DNA of 64,000 nt, from contig NZ_JACLZF010000002.1 in the NCBI RefSeq assembly GCF_014243345.1, positions 1,302,001 through 1,366,000 on the forward strand. The letters run 5' to 3'. This DNA is from Robiginitalea sp. SC105. GTDB lineage: Bacteria; Bacteroidota; Bacteroidia; Flavobacteriales; Flavobacteriaceae. Positions 35,047 to 44,691 of this stretch are shown piece after piece. Below the pieces are notes generated by a model. That model ran no database searches and was not told where the DNA came from. It saw only the letters and a list, made by a program, of their open reading frames with translations. Within the stretch, counting starts at the first letter, position 1. Every line of letters begins with the position of its first letter. The position numbers and the translations under genes are program-made.

Positions 35047-35643
35047 TCAGTGTAGTTCCGAGCTGATGAGCTTAAGGAACTCGTTCCGGGTTTCGATTTT
35101 CTCGAATTGCCCCCGGAAACCCGAGGTGGTGGTGACAGAGTTTTGCTTCTGTACCCCGCGCATCATCATGCACATATGGGCGGCTTCGATTACCACGGCA
35201 ACCCCTTTTGGCTTCAGGGTGGTGTTGATGCACTCCAGGATATCGTCCGTAAGGCGTTCCTGCACCTGCAACCTGCGGGCAAACACATCAACTACCCGCG
35301 GGATCTTGCTCAATCCCACAATATGACCATCCGGGATATAGGCGACATGGGCCTTGCCAAAAAACGGGAGCATGTGGTGTTCGCACAGGGAATACACCTC
35401 AATATCCTTGATGAGCACCATTTCACTGTAGGATTCCCGGAACATGGCGCCTTTCAGGATTTCGACGGCATCCTGCCGGTACCCTTGCGTGAGGAACAAC
35501 ATGGCCTTGGCGGCGCGTTCCGGGGTCTTTACAAGGCCTTCCCGATCCGGTTCCTCCCCGATTTCGGTGAGGATTCGCCGATAGTGGTCCATCACTTCGC
35601 GGGTGACTTCGATATTGTATTCTTCCAGGTGGCGGTAGGGCAT
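35047..35643 (-). CDS. folE: GTP cyclohydrolase I
   Basis: Converts GTP to dihydroneopterin triphosphate, entry to folate and pterins. 198 residues: Zn ligands in [19 protein letters not shown] (Cys and His) and the second Cys in [19 protein letters not shown]-binding [23 protein letters not shown] at 35643 gives a shortish N-terminus, usual in Bacteroidota. Divergent from the LolD-like gene. Confidence 0.95.
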   Translation of the reverse strand: MPYRHLEEYNIEVTREVMDHYRRILTEIGEEPDREGLVKTPERAAKAMLFLTQGYRQDAVEILKGAMFRESYSEMVLIKDIEVYSLCEHHMLPFFGKAHVAYIPDGHIVGLSKIPRVVDVFARRLQVQERLTDDILECINTTLKPKGVAVVIEAAHMCMMMRGVQKQNSVTTTSGFRGQFEKIETRNEFLKLISSELH

Positions 35644-35720
35644 CGCGTGAATTTTTTTTAAAGATGGTAAAAAAAAACCGGTTTTTGGTCCATTCGACCG
35701 TTGCGACGAGCTTCCGGGAT

Positions 35721-35751
35721 TTTGTGGATTCTCCCCGAATGGTTACTTTCA
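35721..35751 (+). promoter_or_regulatory. Promoter for the LolD-like gene
   Basis: TTTG (35721-35724), 19-nt spacer, TACTTTCA (35744-35751), one mismatch to TAnnTTTG. ATG follows 20 nt later. Confidence 0.5.
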
Positions 35752-35770
35752 GCCCCCGGAAGTATACAGT

Positions 35771-36433
35771 ATGATCAGCGCAAGGAACATCCACAAATTT
35801 TACGGCAACCTGGAGGTCCTCAAAGGGGTTGACCTTGAAATCGAAAAGGCGGAGATCGTTTCGGTTGTGGGGCCATCCGGAGCCGGAAAAACCACGCTGC
35901 TGCAGCTGCTCGGGACCCTGGATCTTCCGGCTTCCGGGTACGACACCCGGATTTCCATAGCGGGCCAGGACATCACCGGCCTTGGCGAAAAGCAAATGGC
36001 CCGTTTCCGCAATGAGCAAATCGGTTTTATTTTCCAGTTTCACCAGCTGCTGCCGGAATTTACAGCTTTGGAAAATGTCTGCATCCCCGCATTTATCCGC
36101 AACACCGACCGAAAGGAGGCTGAGGCTCAGGCCAGGGAACTGATGGATTTCCTGGGATTGTCTCACCGGGTCGGGCACAAACCTTCCCAGCTTTCGGGCG
36201 GGGAGCAGCAACGGGTAGCCGTAGCCCGGGCGCTTATCAACAAACCGGCCGTGGTCCTGGCCGACGAACCGAGCGGCAATCTGGATTCGGCCAGCGCCGA
36301 CCGGCTGCACCAATTGTTCTTTGAGCTGCGGGATACCTACGGGCAGACATTTGTCATTGTCACGCATAATGAAGAACTGGCCGGCATGGCAGACCGTATG
36401 CTGACCATGGTGGACGGGCAAATCGAAACATAG
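35771..36433 (+). CDS. LolD-like ABC transporter ATP-binding protein
   Basis: 220 residues. Walker [11 protein letters not shown]-loop [19 protein letters not shown], signature [15 protein letters not shown], Walker [13 protein letters not shown] and switch His in [14 protein letters not shown]. Closest in pattern to LolD/MacB-type ATPases (lipoprotein release). The permease is not adjacent in this window. Followed by the TIGR02757-type gene on the same strand. Confidence 0.9.
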   Translation: MISARNIHKFYGNLEVLKGVDLEIEKAEIVSVVGPSGAGKTTLLQLLGTLDLPASGYDTRISIAGQDITGLGEKQMARFRNEQIGFIFQFHQLLPEFTALENVCIPAFIRNTDRKEAEAQARELMDFLGLSHRVGHKPSQLSGGEQQRVAVARALINKPAVVLADEPSGNLDSASADRLHQLFFELRDTYGQTFVIVTHNEELAGMADRMLTMVDGQIET

Positions 36434-36473
36434 CCGCCCTGGCAATCCTGTCTAATCCGAAAGCACTGGGACA

Positions 36474-37262
36474 ATGACCCTGAACGAGAAACGCGAATTC
36501 CTGGATGCCAAGGTCCGCTATTACCAACGGCCGGAATTCCTGGAATCCGACCCCATCCAGATCCCCCATGCATTCGACCGGAAGGAAGACATAGAAATCT
36601 CGGGGTTCCTGGCAGCCACCATTGCCTGGGGAAACCGCAAGAGCATCATTCGCAGCGGCGGCCTCCTCATGGAGCTGATGGGGAATTCCCCCCTGGATTT
36701 TGTGCTTCAGGCTAAGGAAGCGGACTTCAGGAACCTGCAGGGGTTCGTGCACCGGACTTTCAATGCCGCCGACCTGAAAACCTTTATCCTTTGCCTCAGG
36801 CATGTTTACCAAAACCATGGGGGGCTGGAAAGCCTGTTTACCCGGTATGCCTCTCTGGGCATGCAGCCTGCCATCGGAAAGGTCCGGGAACATTTTTTTG
36901 AGATCCCCCATGCAGCGCGTACCCGGAAGCATTTCTCGGACCCCGGGCGCGGATCGGCTGCCAAACGGCTGAACATGTTCCTGCGCTGGATGGTGCGCCC
37001 CCCGGAAGCCGGTGTGGATTTTGGCCTCTGGGATTCCATCAGCCCTTCCCTCCTCTCCTGCCCCCTGGACGTCCACAGCGGCAAGGTGGCCCGCGCGCTG
37101 GGGTTGCTCAAGCGGAAGCAGAACGACGCAAAAGCCGTAGCGGAACTGGATCGTTCCCTGCGGAAGCTGGACCCGGCGGACCCTGTTAAATACGACTTTG
37201 CCCTTTTTGGCCTGGGGGTATTCGAAGGCTTCCCGTCAACCCGCAAAGACCCGGACCGATAG
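36474..37262 (+). CDS. Conserved TIGR02757-family protein
   Basis: 262 residues. Family start NEKREFLDAKVRYYQRPEFL, then DPIQIPHAFDRKEDIEISGF, IAWGNRKSIIRSGG, the Cys/Arg-rich CPLDVHSGKVARALGLLKRK and the C-terminal DPVKYDFALFGLGV, which recalls the HhH-GPD glycosylase ending but lacks a clear catalytic Lys. This Bacteroidota family has no firm function; a DNA-base-related role is conjecture. It follows the LolD-like gene by 40 nt. Confidence 0.88.
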   Translation: MTLNEKREFLDAKVRYYQRPEFLESDPIQIPHAFDRKEDIEISGFLAATIAWGNRKSIIRSGGLLMELMGNSPLDFVLQAKEADFRNLQGFVHRTFNAADLKTFILCLRHVYQNHGGLESLFTRYASLGMQPAIGKVREHFFEIPHAARTRKHFSDPGRGSAAKRLNMFLRWMVRPPEAGVDFGLWDSISPSLLSCPLDVHSGKVARALGLLKRKQNDAKAVAELDRSLRKLDPADPVKYDFALFGLGVFEGFPSTRKDPDR

Positions 37263-37335
37263 CTGTGACCCGCAGCAGGCACTCCTTAAAGGACAAAATC
37301 ACTGCAACCTGGAAGGGCTTGCAGAAATGACCGGT

Positions 37336-38484
37336 TTATCCCCCGAACCCATAGTCCTGGGGGATGTCCAGCGGGATGGTACGCCCCCCTTCACGGATGG
37401 AGCGGTAGATGGCCTCCACAATGATCATATCGCGTTTCCCCATTTCTCCCGGGGCCCGGTTGGGGGCTCCTTCCAGTACATGGAGCGCAAAATCGTCCAT
37501 CTGCAGCTTTTGCTGGGATTCGTGCGGGAACTGGATGGGCCCGGAGGACGTCCGACCACTCAGCGGGCCGTAGTTGTTTGCGGGGTTCAATTCAAACCAG
37601 CCCGAGTCGCAGGAGGCGTATAACCGGTTGGCGTTGGCGTTGTGGGAGGTCATTACCGAGCCTACAATTCCCCCGGGGAATGTCAGCTGTGCCAGGATCG
37701 TCTCATCGGTATCCTTGAAATAATCGGGGCGGGTGCTGAATTCCTGGGCGCTGACTGCAACCGGGTTCTTCCCGCAGCCGTAGATACAGCTCTGGACGGC
37801 GTAGACCCCCATGTTCATGAGGGCGCCCCCACCGGAAAGCGCTTTGTTCAGTCGCCACTGGTCGGGGTTCCCCCTGGAAATATAGGCGGCCTCCCCCATG
37901 ACGTAACGAACGTCCCCGAAAGTCTTTTCCCGCACCAGGCGTTTGATTTCCTGTGTATAGGGCTCTGAATGCAACCGGTATCCCATGCCCAGTTTCACAC
38001 CTGCCTTCCTGCAGGCCTCGATAATCGCATCGCATTCCGCCACACTGATGCCCATCGGCTTTTCACAGATTACATGTTTCCCGGCCTGGGCAGCCCGGAT
38101 GGCATACTCCGCATGCATACTATTGGGCAGGACCACATAAACGGCATCCACGGAGGCATCGTTGGCGATCTGGTCAAAAGTCTCGTAGTTATAGACGTGT
38201 GACTCTTCAATATCGTATTTCTGCATCCAGGTCCTGGCCTTGGAAGGGGTACCCGTCACGATGCCCGCCAGGTGGCAATGCTGCGTTTGTTCCAGGGCGG
38301 GTGCCAGCTGGTTGGTGCTGTAGCTTCCCAACCCCACCAGGGCAATCCCGAGGCTTTGCTGGCTTCTGGCTGCGGGGCCCATGGCACAGTTAAGGGGCAG
38401 GCTTCCCAAAAAGACGGTTCCGGCTACGCCCTGGGAGACCTTATTGCTGAAGGATCGGCGGCTCATTTTTTCCATTGGTGACAT
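37336..38484 (-). CDS. Gfo/Idh/MocA-family oxidoreductase with Tat-type signal
   Basis: 382 residues from the ATG at 38484, chosen for the AGGA sequence 5 nt upstream; ATGs at 38475 and 38466 are alternatives. The N-terminus has the twin-Arg signal SRRSFSNKVSQGVAGTVFLG and a possible lipobox (PLNCAMG). The Rossmann motif is GLGSYSTN, and the conserved EKPMG and the C-terminal alpha/beta domain of glucose-fructose oxidoreductases follow. Folded export with bound NADP is implied. Substrate unknown, probably a sugar. Confidence 0.88.
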   Translation of the reverse strand: MSPMEKMSRRSFSNKVSQGVAGTVFLGSLPLNCAMGPAARSQQSLGIALVGLGSYSTNQLAPALEQTQHCHLAGIVTGTPSKARTWMQKYDIEESHVYNYETFDQIANDASVDAVYVVLPNSMHAEYAIRAAQAGKHVICEKPMGISVAECDAIIEACRKAGVKLGMGYRLHSEPYTQEIKRLVREKTFGDVRYVMGEAAYISRGNPDQWRLNKALSGGGALMNMGVYAVQSCIYGCGKNPVAVSAQEFSTRPDYFKDTDETILAQLTFPGGIVGSVMTSHNANANRLYASCDSGWFELNPANNYGPLSGRTSSGPIQFPHESQQKLQMDDFALHVLEGAPNRAPGEMGKRDMIIVEAIYRSIREGGRTIPLDIPQDYGFGG

Positions 38485-38608
38485 TTTTCCTAAAGGTAAG
38501 AAACAACCGGCGAATCCACCCGGTATTTGCAAACCCGGAAATATACCCGGTATTTGCCCGGGACTTTTCCAAAAAGCCTTATTTTTAGTTCGCTAATTCA
38601 AAGACGAC

Positions 38609-40099
38609 ATGATCAAAAACTACTGCCTCCTCCTATTACTCCTCCTTCCGGGCCTTTCCGCACAGGCACAGCAACGCAAGCTGCCCATCGATACCACGGT
38701 GGTCACCCAGCACAGCGTGACCATCAACGGGGAAAACATTTCATACACCGCCGAAACAGGCACCCAGCCAGTCTGGAACAAAACCGGCGAACCCGTGGCT
38801 TCCCTCCACTATACCTATTATACACGCAACAACGTCCGCGACCGGGCATCCCGGCCCCTGCTGATCTCCTTCAACGGAGGTCCAGGATCCGGTTCGGTCT
38901 GGATGCACCTGGCCTACACGGGCCCGAGGGTCCTGAAAATCGATGACGAGGGATATCCCGTGCAGCCCTATGGCGTGGATTCGAACCCGAACTCCGTCCT
39001 GGATGTCACCGATATCGTCTATGTCAACCCGGCCAATACCGGCTATTCCCGTACGATCCCGGAGGAAGGCAAGGAAGTGGACCGGGACATGTTCTTTGGC
39101 ATCAATGCCGACATCACCTACCTGGCGGAATGGCTCAATACCTTCGTAACCCGTCACAACCGCTGGCGATCCCCCAAATACATTATCGGGGAGAGTTACG
39201 GGGGGACCCGGGTAATGGGGCTTTCACTGGCCCTGCAAAACCAGCAATGGATGTACCTGAACGGGGTGATCATGGTTTCTCCGGCCGATTACAAGGTAAT
39301 CCGTGTGGGCGGTCCGGTCAGCAGTGCCCTGAACCTCCCGTATTATACTGCTGCGGCCTGGCACCACAAGGCCCTGCCGCCAGCCCTGCAGCAAAAAGAC
39401 CTGCTGGAAATCCTGCCGGAATCCGAGGCATTCACCATTGACAAGCTGATCCCGGCAATCGCAAAGGGCGGGTTTATCAACCCTTCGGAGCGTGAGGCCA
39501 TCGCCGAGCGGATGTCCTATTACTCCGGCCTGGACAAAAAGGACATCCTGGACATGAACCTGGATGTCCCCACCTCCTTTTTCTGGAAAGCGCTGCTCCG
39601 GGAACAGGGCGGCTATACGGTGGGGAGGCTCGACAGCCGCTACCTGGGGATGGACAAGATGCTGGCCGGGATGCGGCCGGATTACAATTCCGAGCTCACA
39701 TCATGGCTCCACAGCTTTACGCCGGCCATCAATTACTACCTTCAGGAAGAGCTGAACTTTAAAACGGATATCAAGTACAACATGTTTGGCCCGGTCCATC
39801 CCTGGAACAACGAGGATGACAACACGCGGGACGATCTCAGGCAGGCCATGGCACAGAACCCCTACCTGAACGTATTGGTGCAATCGGGCTATTACGACGG
39901 GGCCACCACCTATTTCAATGCGAAATACACCATGTGGCAGGTAGACCCCAGCGGCCGGATGAAGGACAGGTTCGAATTCAAGGGATACCGCAGCGGCCAT
40001 ATGATGTATCTGCGGAGGGAAGACCTCAAACAGGCCAATGACGACCTAAGGGCCTTTATCCAAAGGACACAGGCCAATGGGAAAAGTGCGAAATATTGA
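38609..40099 (+). CDS. Secreted S10-family serine carboxypeptidase-like protein
   Basis: 496 residues. Signal peptide (CLLLLLLLPGLSAQA). Alpha/beta-hydrolase with oxyanion segment SFNGGPGSGSVWMHL, nucleophile in IIGESYGGTRVMGLSL, catalytic Asp near VLVQSGYYDGATTYF and His in GYRSGHMMYLRREDL. NPANTGYSR is also typical. Periplasmic peptidase, probably cleaving C-terminal residues or small peptides. A 19-bp direct repeat lies in the 114-nt gap after it. Confidence 0.92.
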   Translation: MIKNYCLLLLLLLPGLSAQAQQRKLPIDTTVVTQHSVTINGENISYTAETGTQPVWNKTGEPVASLHYTYYTRNNVRDRASRPLLISFNGGPGSGSVWMHLAYTGPRVLKIDDEGYPVQPYGVDSNPNSVLDVTDIVYVNPANTGYSRTIPEEGKEVDRDMFFGINADITYLAEWLNTFVTRHNRWRSPKYIIGESYGGTRVMGLSLALQNQQWMYLNGVIMVSPADYKVIRVGGPVSSALNLPYYTAAAWHHKALPPALQQKDLLEILPESEAFTIDKLIPAIAKGGFINPSEREAIAERMSYYSGLDKKDILDMNLDVPTSFFWKALLREQGGYTVGRLDSRYLGMDKMLAGMRPDYNSELTSWLHSFTPAINYYLQEELNFKTDIKYNMFGPVHPWNNEDDNTRDDLRQAMAQNPYLNVLVQSGYYDGATTYFNAKYTMWQVDPSGRMKDRFEFKGYRSGHMMYLRREDLKQANDDLRAFIQRTQANGKSAKY

Positions 40100-40133
40100 T
40101 CCTGCCATCAAAAATGACCGTTTAATCCAGGTG

Positions 40134-40177
40134 GCAAGCAACGCACAGCCTGCGGGCAGCAAGCAACGCACAGCCTG
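40134..40177 (+). repeat. 19-bp direct repeat
   Basis: GCAAGCAACGCACAGCCTG occurs at 40134-40152 and 40159-40177 (period 25). Intergenic, between the S10 and the next secreted protein gene. Confidence 0.9.
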
Positions 40178-40213
40178 ATAATAACCCACGGTAACCAGTA
40201 AAATAAACAGTCC

Positions 40214-40792
40214 ATGAAAACATTGATGTATTGCCTGCTGGCGGGTTTCGGCCTTGCCCAGGGCTTCGCCCAGGAAATTCCCCCGGCGGAATGGCAAATC
40301 GAGACCGCCCTGATGGCGGTCCCATCGGATTACAAAGAAGGTGCGACGGTGTACGGGTACGACCCGGCCGGGGCACTGGTGACCCTCCGGCAGGGAAGTA
40401 ACGATTATATCGCCCTGGCCGATGACCCCGGGGATGACCGGTTTTCAACAGCCGCCTACCACAAAGACCTGGACCCGTTTATGGCCCGGGGCAGGGAACT
40501 GCGCCAGCAGGGAAAGGACGGAAAGGAAATTTTTGACATCCGCGAAGCGGAGGTAAAGGCCGGGACACTGCCCATGCCGGACAAGGCCACACTTTGTGTC
40601 TTTACCGGTACGGTGGCTGAAGGGTCCGGGGAAATCCAGGATGGCTATGTGCGTTATGTCTTTTACATGCCTTATGCCACCGGGGCGTCTACCGGGTTGC
40701 CCACAACCCCTACCCCGCCAGGCCACGCCTGGCTGATGGACCCGGGAACGCACCGCGCCCATATCATGATCACCCCCCCGAAAAACGAATAA
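40214..40792 (+). CDS. Secreted hypothetical protein
   Basis: 192 residues. Signal peptide (MYCLLAGFGLAQGFAQ). The mature part contains LMAVPSDYKEGATVYGYDPA, where the ATVYGYD segment recalls small periplasmic proteins, and the GYVRYVFYMPYATGASTGLP and CVFTG segments; a single Cys. HPGHAWLMDPGTHRAHIMIT-like histidines near the C-terminus could bind a metal. No family recognised. Between the S10-type and SGNH hydrolase genes on the same strand. Confidence 0.7.
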   Translation: MKTLMYCLLAGFGLAQGFAQEIPPAEWQIETALMAVPSDYKEGATVYGYDPAGALVTLRQGSNDYIALADDPGDDRFSTAAYHKDLDPFMARGRELRQQGKDGKEIFDIREAEVKAGTLPMPDKATLCVFTGTVAEGSGEIQDGYVRYVFYMPYATGASTGLPTTPTPPGHAWLMDPGTHRAHIMITPPKNE

Positions 40793-40885
40793 TCCCTGGT
40801 ACTGCCAACACAGGCATACACGGGCATGAAACGCTAATGGGGACCCGGTGAGCCCATCGGATACCCGAAACCTAATCCAGTTAAA

Positions 40886-41593
40886 ATGCATATCCATTAT
40901 CCGACCCGCCGATTGTTTTTTTCCCTTCTGACTATCCTGGGGCTCCAGAATGGGCTCGCCCAGGACTGGCCAGACCTGGAACATTTCAGGGAGGCCAATG
41001 AGGCCCTGCCGCCCCCTGGTCCGGATGAAGACCGGGTGGTCTTTATGGGGAATTCGATCACCATTGGCTGGCTGCATGCCGTGCCCGAGTTTTTCGAGAA
41101 CAAACCCTATGTGAACCGGGGAATCAGTGGCCAGACCACCCCCCAGATGCTGCTGCGTTTCCGGCAGGACGTACTGGACCTGAACCCCAAAGTAGTCGTG
41201 ATCCTTGCGGGAACGAATGACATTGCGGGGAATACCGGACCCATGACGTTGCAGCAGATACTGGACAACCTCAAATCCATGGCCGAACTGGCCCTGGCCA
41301 ACGGGGTGGAACCCGTACTTTCGTCCGTGCTTCCGGCTTACGATTACCCCTGGAGGCCCGGTTTGGAGCCCAACGTGAAAATCCCCAGGCTCAATGCCAT
41401 GATCAAGAACTACGCCGACCTGTCCGGAATCGTCTACCTGGATTATTTCTCGGTAATGGCAGATTCGCGGAACGGACTGGACAAAACCCTGGCAACCGAC
41501 GAGGTCCATCCCACCGTCAAGGGCTACCAGATCATGGGACCCCTGGTGGAAGCCGCCATCGACAAGGCCCTGGCCAGAAGGGCCGGCCGCTAG
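40886..41593 (+). CDS. SGNH/GDSL hydrolase
   Basis: 235 residues. Signal peptide (FFSLLTILGLQNGLAQ). Block I VFMGNSITIGW (Ser nucleophile), block II Gly in the NRGISGQTT segment, block III ILAGTNDIAG and block V DEVHPTVKGYQ (Asp/His) are all present. Secreted esterase or carbohydrate deacetylase; closest in feel to the xylan/rhamnogalacturonan acetylesterase-type SGNH enzymes of Bacteroidota. Substrate unknown. Confidence 0.92.
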   Translation: MHIHYPTRRLFFSLLTILGLQNGLAQDWPDLEHFREANEALPPPGPDEDRVVFMGNSITIGWLHAVPEFFENKPYVNRGISGQTTPQMLLRFRQDVLDLNPKVVVILAGTNDIAGNTGPMTLQQILDNLKSMAELALANGVEPVLSSVLPAYDYPWRPGLEPNVKIPRLNAMIKNYADLSGIVYLDYFSVMADSRNGLDKTLATDEVHPTVKGYQIMGPLVEAAIDKALARRAGR

Positions 41594-41666
41594 GCCGAAG
41601 CCGATCCAACACCAGCCAAGGCAATAACAGAAAGGCCCGTGCGGGCCCACCGGAAGAAACCATCGC

Positions 41667-42674
41667 ATGGAACGACCCCTGGTCAGTATTCTGATGCCAT
41701 TCAAGAACACGGCCCGATTCCTGGAGGAATGCCTGGCCTCCATCCGCGCGCAGGACTACGGCAACTGGGAACTCCTGGCGGTAGATGACCACTCCACGGA
41801 TACCAGCCGGCAAATCCTGGAAAAAGTAGCTGGGGAAGACGGCAGGGTACGGGTCACGGACAACCCGGGATCCGGCATCATACCAGCGCTCAGGCAGGCC
41901 TATGCAGCGAGCTCAGGCGCCCTTGTAACCCGGATGGACTCGGACGACCGGATGGCCGTAAACCGGCTCAGTACCATGGCCGGACAGCTGCAACAGTCCG
42001 GACCCGGCCACCTGGCCCTGGGGCTGGTGCGCTATTTTTCAAACCGGGGCATTTCGGACGGATATGCGCGCTATGAGTCCTGGCTCAACGGCCTGACGCG
42101 GGAAGGGGCGAATTTTTCAGAGATCTATAAAGAATGCGTGATCCCTTCCCCCTGCTGGATGGTCTGGCGGGATGACCTGGAACGGTGCGGCGCCTTCCGC
42201 CCGGACCGCTACCCGGAGGATTACGACCTGGCTTTTCGATTTTACAGGGAGGGGCTCACCTGCCTGCCGGTTTCCGATGTCCTGTTGTTCTGGAGGGACT
42301 ACAACGAGCGAACTTCCAGGAACTCCGAGCACTACGCCCAGAACTATTTCCTGGAGATCAAAACCCACTATTTCCTCTCCCTGGACCGGGACGCTGACCG
42401 CCCGTTAATCGTTTGGGGGGCTGGATTCAAAGGAAAAAAAGTGGCCCGCCTCCTCAAAAGGGCGGGACAACCCTTTCGCTGGGTGTGCGACAACCCCAGG
42501 AAGATTGGAAAACGCATTTACGGGATACGACTCGAGGATTACCGGGTCCTGCCGGGCATCAAAAACCCACAGAGCATCATTACCGTTGCCAACCAACTGG
42601 CGCAGAAGGAAATCCGTGCCTACCTGCAGGATCACCTGAAAACTCCGGGGGAAAGCACCTTCTTTTTCTGCTGA
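41667..42674 (+). CDS. Family 2 glycosyltransferase
   Basis: 335 residues. GT-A fold: VSILMPFKNTARFLEECLAS, LLAVDDHSTDTS and the metal-binding DxD in TRMDSDDRMAVNRL. The acceptor-side segment SPCWMVWRDDLERCGAF is present. A C-terminal extension from about residue 245 contains VWGAGFKGKKVARLLKRAGQ, a Rossmann-like nucleotide-binding element, which is unusual for a simple GT2 but known in some sugar transferases. Cytoplasmic. Acceptor unknown. Confidence 0.9.
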   Translation: MERPLVSILMPFKNTARFLEECLASIRAQDYGNWELLAVDDHSTDTSRQILEKVAGEDGRVRVTDNPGSGIIPALRQAYAASSGALVTRMDSDDRMAVNRLSTMAGQLQQSGPGHLALGLVRYFSNRGISDGYARYESWLNGLTREGANFSEIYKECVIPSPCWMVWRDDLERCGAFRPDRYPEDYDLAFRFYREGLTCLPVSDVLLFWRDYNERTSRNSEHYAQNYFLEIKTHYFLSLDRDADRPLIVWGAGFKGKKVARLLKRAGQPFRWVCDNPRKIGKRIYGIRLEDYRVLPGIKNPQSIITVANQLAQKEIRAYLQDHLKTPGESTFFFC

Positions 42675-42749
42675 ATGCCCTCCCCACAGGCTATGGGTTT
42701 TTATCAATAGTTTAGGGATCCCCCGGGGCGGGGGACCACGCGAATTGGC

Positions 42750-42757
42750 TATATTTG
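42750..42757 (+). promoter_or_regulatory. -7 promoter element for the BatA-type gene
   Basis: TATATTTG, exact; start codon 18 nt downstream. An apparent earlier in-frame TTG at 42745 precedes this element and is therefore not used. Confidence 0.55.
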
Positions 42758-42774
42758 GGCAATCAATTACCACT

Positions 42775-44691
42775 ATGCTGCTGAAGTATCCGGAAATGCT
42801 ATGGGGTCTGCTCCTGCTGATCATCCCGATCCTGATACACCTGCTGCGACTCCGCCGTTACCGCAAAACCGCCTTTACCAATGTCCGCCTCCTCCAGCGC
42901 CTGGTTGTGGAGGCCAACCGCAGCAGCGAGATCAAAAAATGGCTGCTCCTGATTTGCCGGCTCGGCCTGGTGGGGGCCCTGGTTCTGGCCTTTGCCCAAC
43001 CCTTTTTTGCCCGGGAAGATGCCGGAGAGGAAAGGGAAATCACCCTCTATATTGATAATTCCTTCAGCATGCAGGCCCCGGAAGAACGGGCCAGCCTGCT
43101 TCAAAACGCGGTGCAGGACCTGCTGCAGCAGCTGCCTGCCGATTTTGAGTGCGCTTTGCTGACAAACACCGAGCAGTTCAGCAGGCGCAGCCTGGGATCG
43201 CTGAGGGAATCCCTGCTGGGCCTCTCCTTTACCTACCAGCAGGTGGATGCCACCTCGATTTTGCTCCAGGCCAGGGACCTGTTTTCACGGGATGAAAATC
43301 CCATCCGCGAATTGTGGATGATCTCGGACTTCCAGGATCCCGGTCTCGCAATCTCCGATACCACCGGGATGCCACGTATCCACGTGCTTCCCGTGAGACC
43401 TGAAAACCGCTACAACCTGTCTGTAGATACTGCATTTGTCCGAAGCCGGAGTGCTGAAATTGTAGAGCTGGAGGTCGGGGTTTCTCTTGATGACACGACG
43501 CGTAACAAACCCCTGTCCCTGTTTAACGGGGATACCCTGCTGGCAAAAAGCGCACCAGAAATCGGGGAGGATGGCCGGGCCACCGCGGTATTCAGCCTCC
43601 CGGTTGAACAATCTGTCCAGGGATCCATCCGGGTGCTGGACGAAGGCCTGGAATACGACAACAACCTGTATTTCAACCTGGACCGCCCCCCGAAGATCCG
43701 TGTGTTCAGCCTGGGTCCGGGCCCCTGGGACTACCTGCGACGGATTTACACGGAAGATGAGTTTGAATTCCAGTGGAGCCGGATGCAGGAAGCAGACTAC
43801 GCCGTGCTGGAGTCCCAGCACCTGATCATACTCAACGAGGTTGCGGATATCCCCCAACCCCTTGCGCGATTGCTGGTAACCTTTGTTCGGGAAGGCGGGA
43901 ACCTGTTGGTAATCCCCGCAGAGGAACTGTCGCCCGCCAACTACAATGTGCTGCTCAGGCCGCTGGGCATGGGGATCCAGTCCCGGGAAAGCAACCGGAA
44001 TCTCATCACGGATATCTCCTTTGGGCACCCCCTGTACCAGGATGTCTTTGAAGGGGAAATCACCAATTTCGAATATCCTTCCGTCGGCAGCTATTATACC
44101 CTTTTGGAAGCAGGTGCCCCGGTGCTCGGATTCCAGAATGGGGCCCCCTTCCTGTCGGCCAATGCAAGCTGCTACCTGTTTACGGCGGCACTGAACCCGG
44201 GGAACAGCAATTTCCGTCAATCCCCCCTGATCGTCCCCACACTTTACGCAATTGGAAAAAGCAGCCTGCCCTATCCGGATTTGTATTATACCATCGGCAC
44301 GCCTTCTGAGATGGAACTGGACCAGCGCCTGGATGAAGACCGAATTTTTACACTCAGGGGCCCCGACTATGAATTCATCCCGCGCCAACAGGCGTTTGCC
44401 CGCAAAACAAGGTTGCTTTTCGGGGACGAGCCCAGGGTGGACGGGAATTTTACCGTATTCCAGGACGACAACCCCGGACCCATGGTGAGTTTCAATTACC
44501 CGAGGACTGAAAGCCAGGGACTCTACCCTCCGCCGGAGTTTCCCGATTTCGTAACCGTGCATGAGGACTCAGAGGCGCTGGTTGCCCGTTACCAAAATGA
44601 TACCCGTATAACGGCACTTTGGAAATGGTTTGTTATTTTAGCGCTGTTATTCGTCCTGGCAGAAGCGATTCTCCAAAAAACCATTCGATGA
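42775..44691 (+). CDS. BatA/vWA-type inner membrane protein
   Basis: 638 residues. Starts with the BatA N-terminal domain (MLLKYPEMLWGLLLLIIPIL, IHLLRLRRYRKTAFTNVRLL) and a second membrane segment (RLGLVGALVLAFAQPFF), then a von Willebrand A-like domain whose MIDAS is reduced (YIDNSFSMQAP), a large periplasmic part, and a C-terminal membrane helix (KWFVILALLFVLAEAIL). Same layout as the flavobacterial protein usually preceding the dihydroorotase-like gene, with which it overlaps by 4 nt (ATGA). Confidence 0.88.
   Translation: MLLKYPEMLWGLLLLIIPILIHLLRLRRYRKTAFTNVRLLQRLVVEANRSSEIKKWLLLICRLGLVGALVLAFAQPFFAREDAGEEREITLYIDNSFSMQAPEERASLLQNAVQDLLQQLPADFECALLTNTEQFSRRSLGSLRESLLGLSFTYQQVDATSILLQARDLFSRDENPIRELWMISDFQDPGLAISDTTGMPRIHVLPVRPENRYNLSVDTAFVRSRSAEIVELEVGVSLDDTTRNKPLSLFNGDTLLAKSAPEIGEDGRATAVFSLPVEQSVQGSIRVLDEGLEYDNNLYFNLDRPPKIRVFSLGPGPWDYLRRIYTEDEFEFQWSRMQEADYAVLESQHLIILNEVADIPQPLARLLVTFVREGGNLLVIPAEELSPANYNVLLRPLGMGIQSRESNRNLITDISFGHPLYQDVFEGEITNFEYPSVGSYYTLLEAGAPVLGFQNGAPFLSANASCYLFTAALNPGNSNFRQSPLIVPTLYAIGKSSLPYPDLYYTIGTPSEMELDQRLDEDRIFTLRGPDYEFIPRQQAFARKTRLLFGDEPRVDGNFTVFQDDNPGPMVSFNYPRTESQGLYPPPEFPDFVTVHEDSEALVARYQNDTRITALWKWFVILALLFVLAEAILQKTIR

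Noticed and set aside
40445-41743. A 432-codon minus-strand frame opposite the SGNH hydrolase
   Set aside because: The plus strand encodes all SGNH blocks; the opposite frame lacks any motif.
43285-44562. A 425-codon minus-strand frame opposite the BatA-type gene
   Set aside because: Antisense shadow; the real gene on the plus strand has clear BatA-type features.
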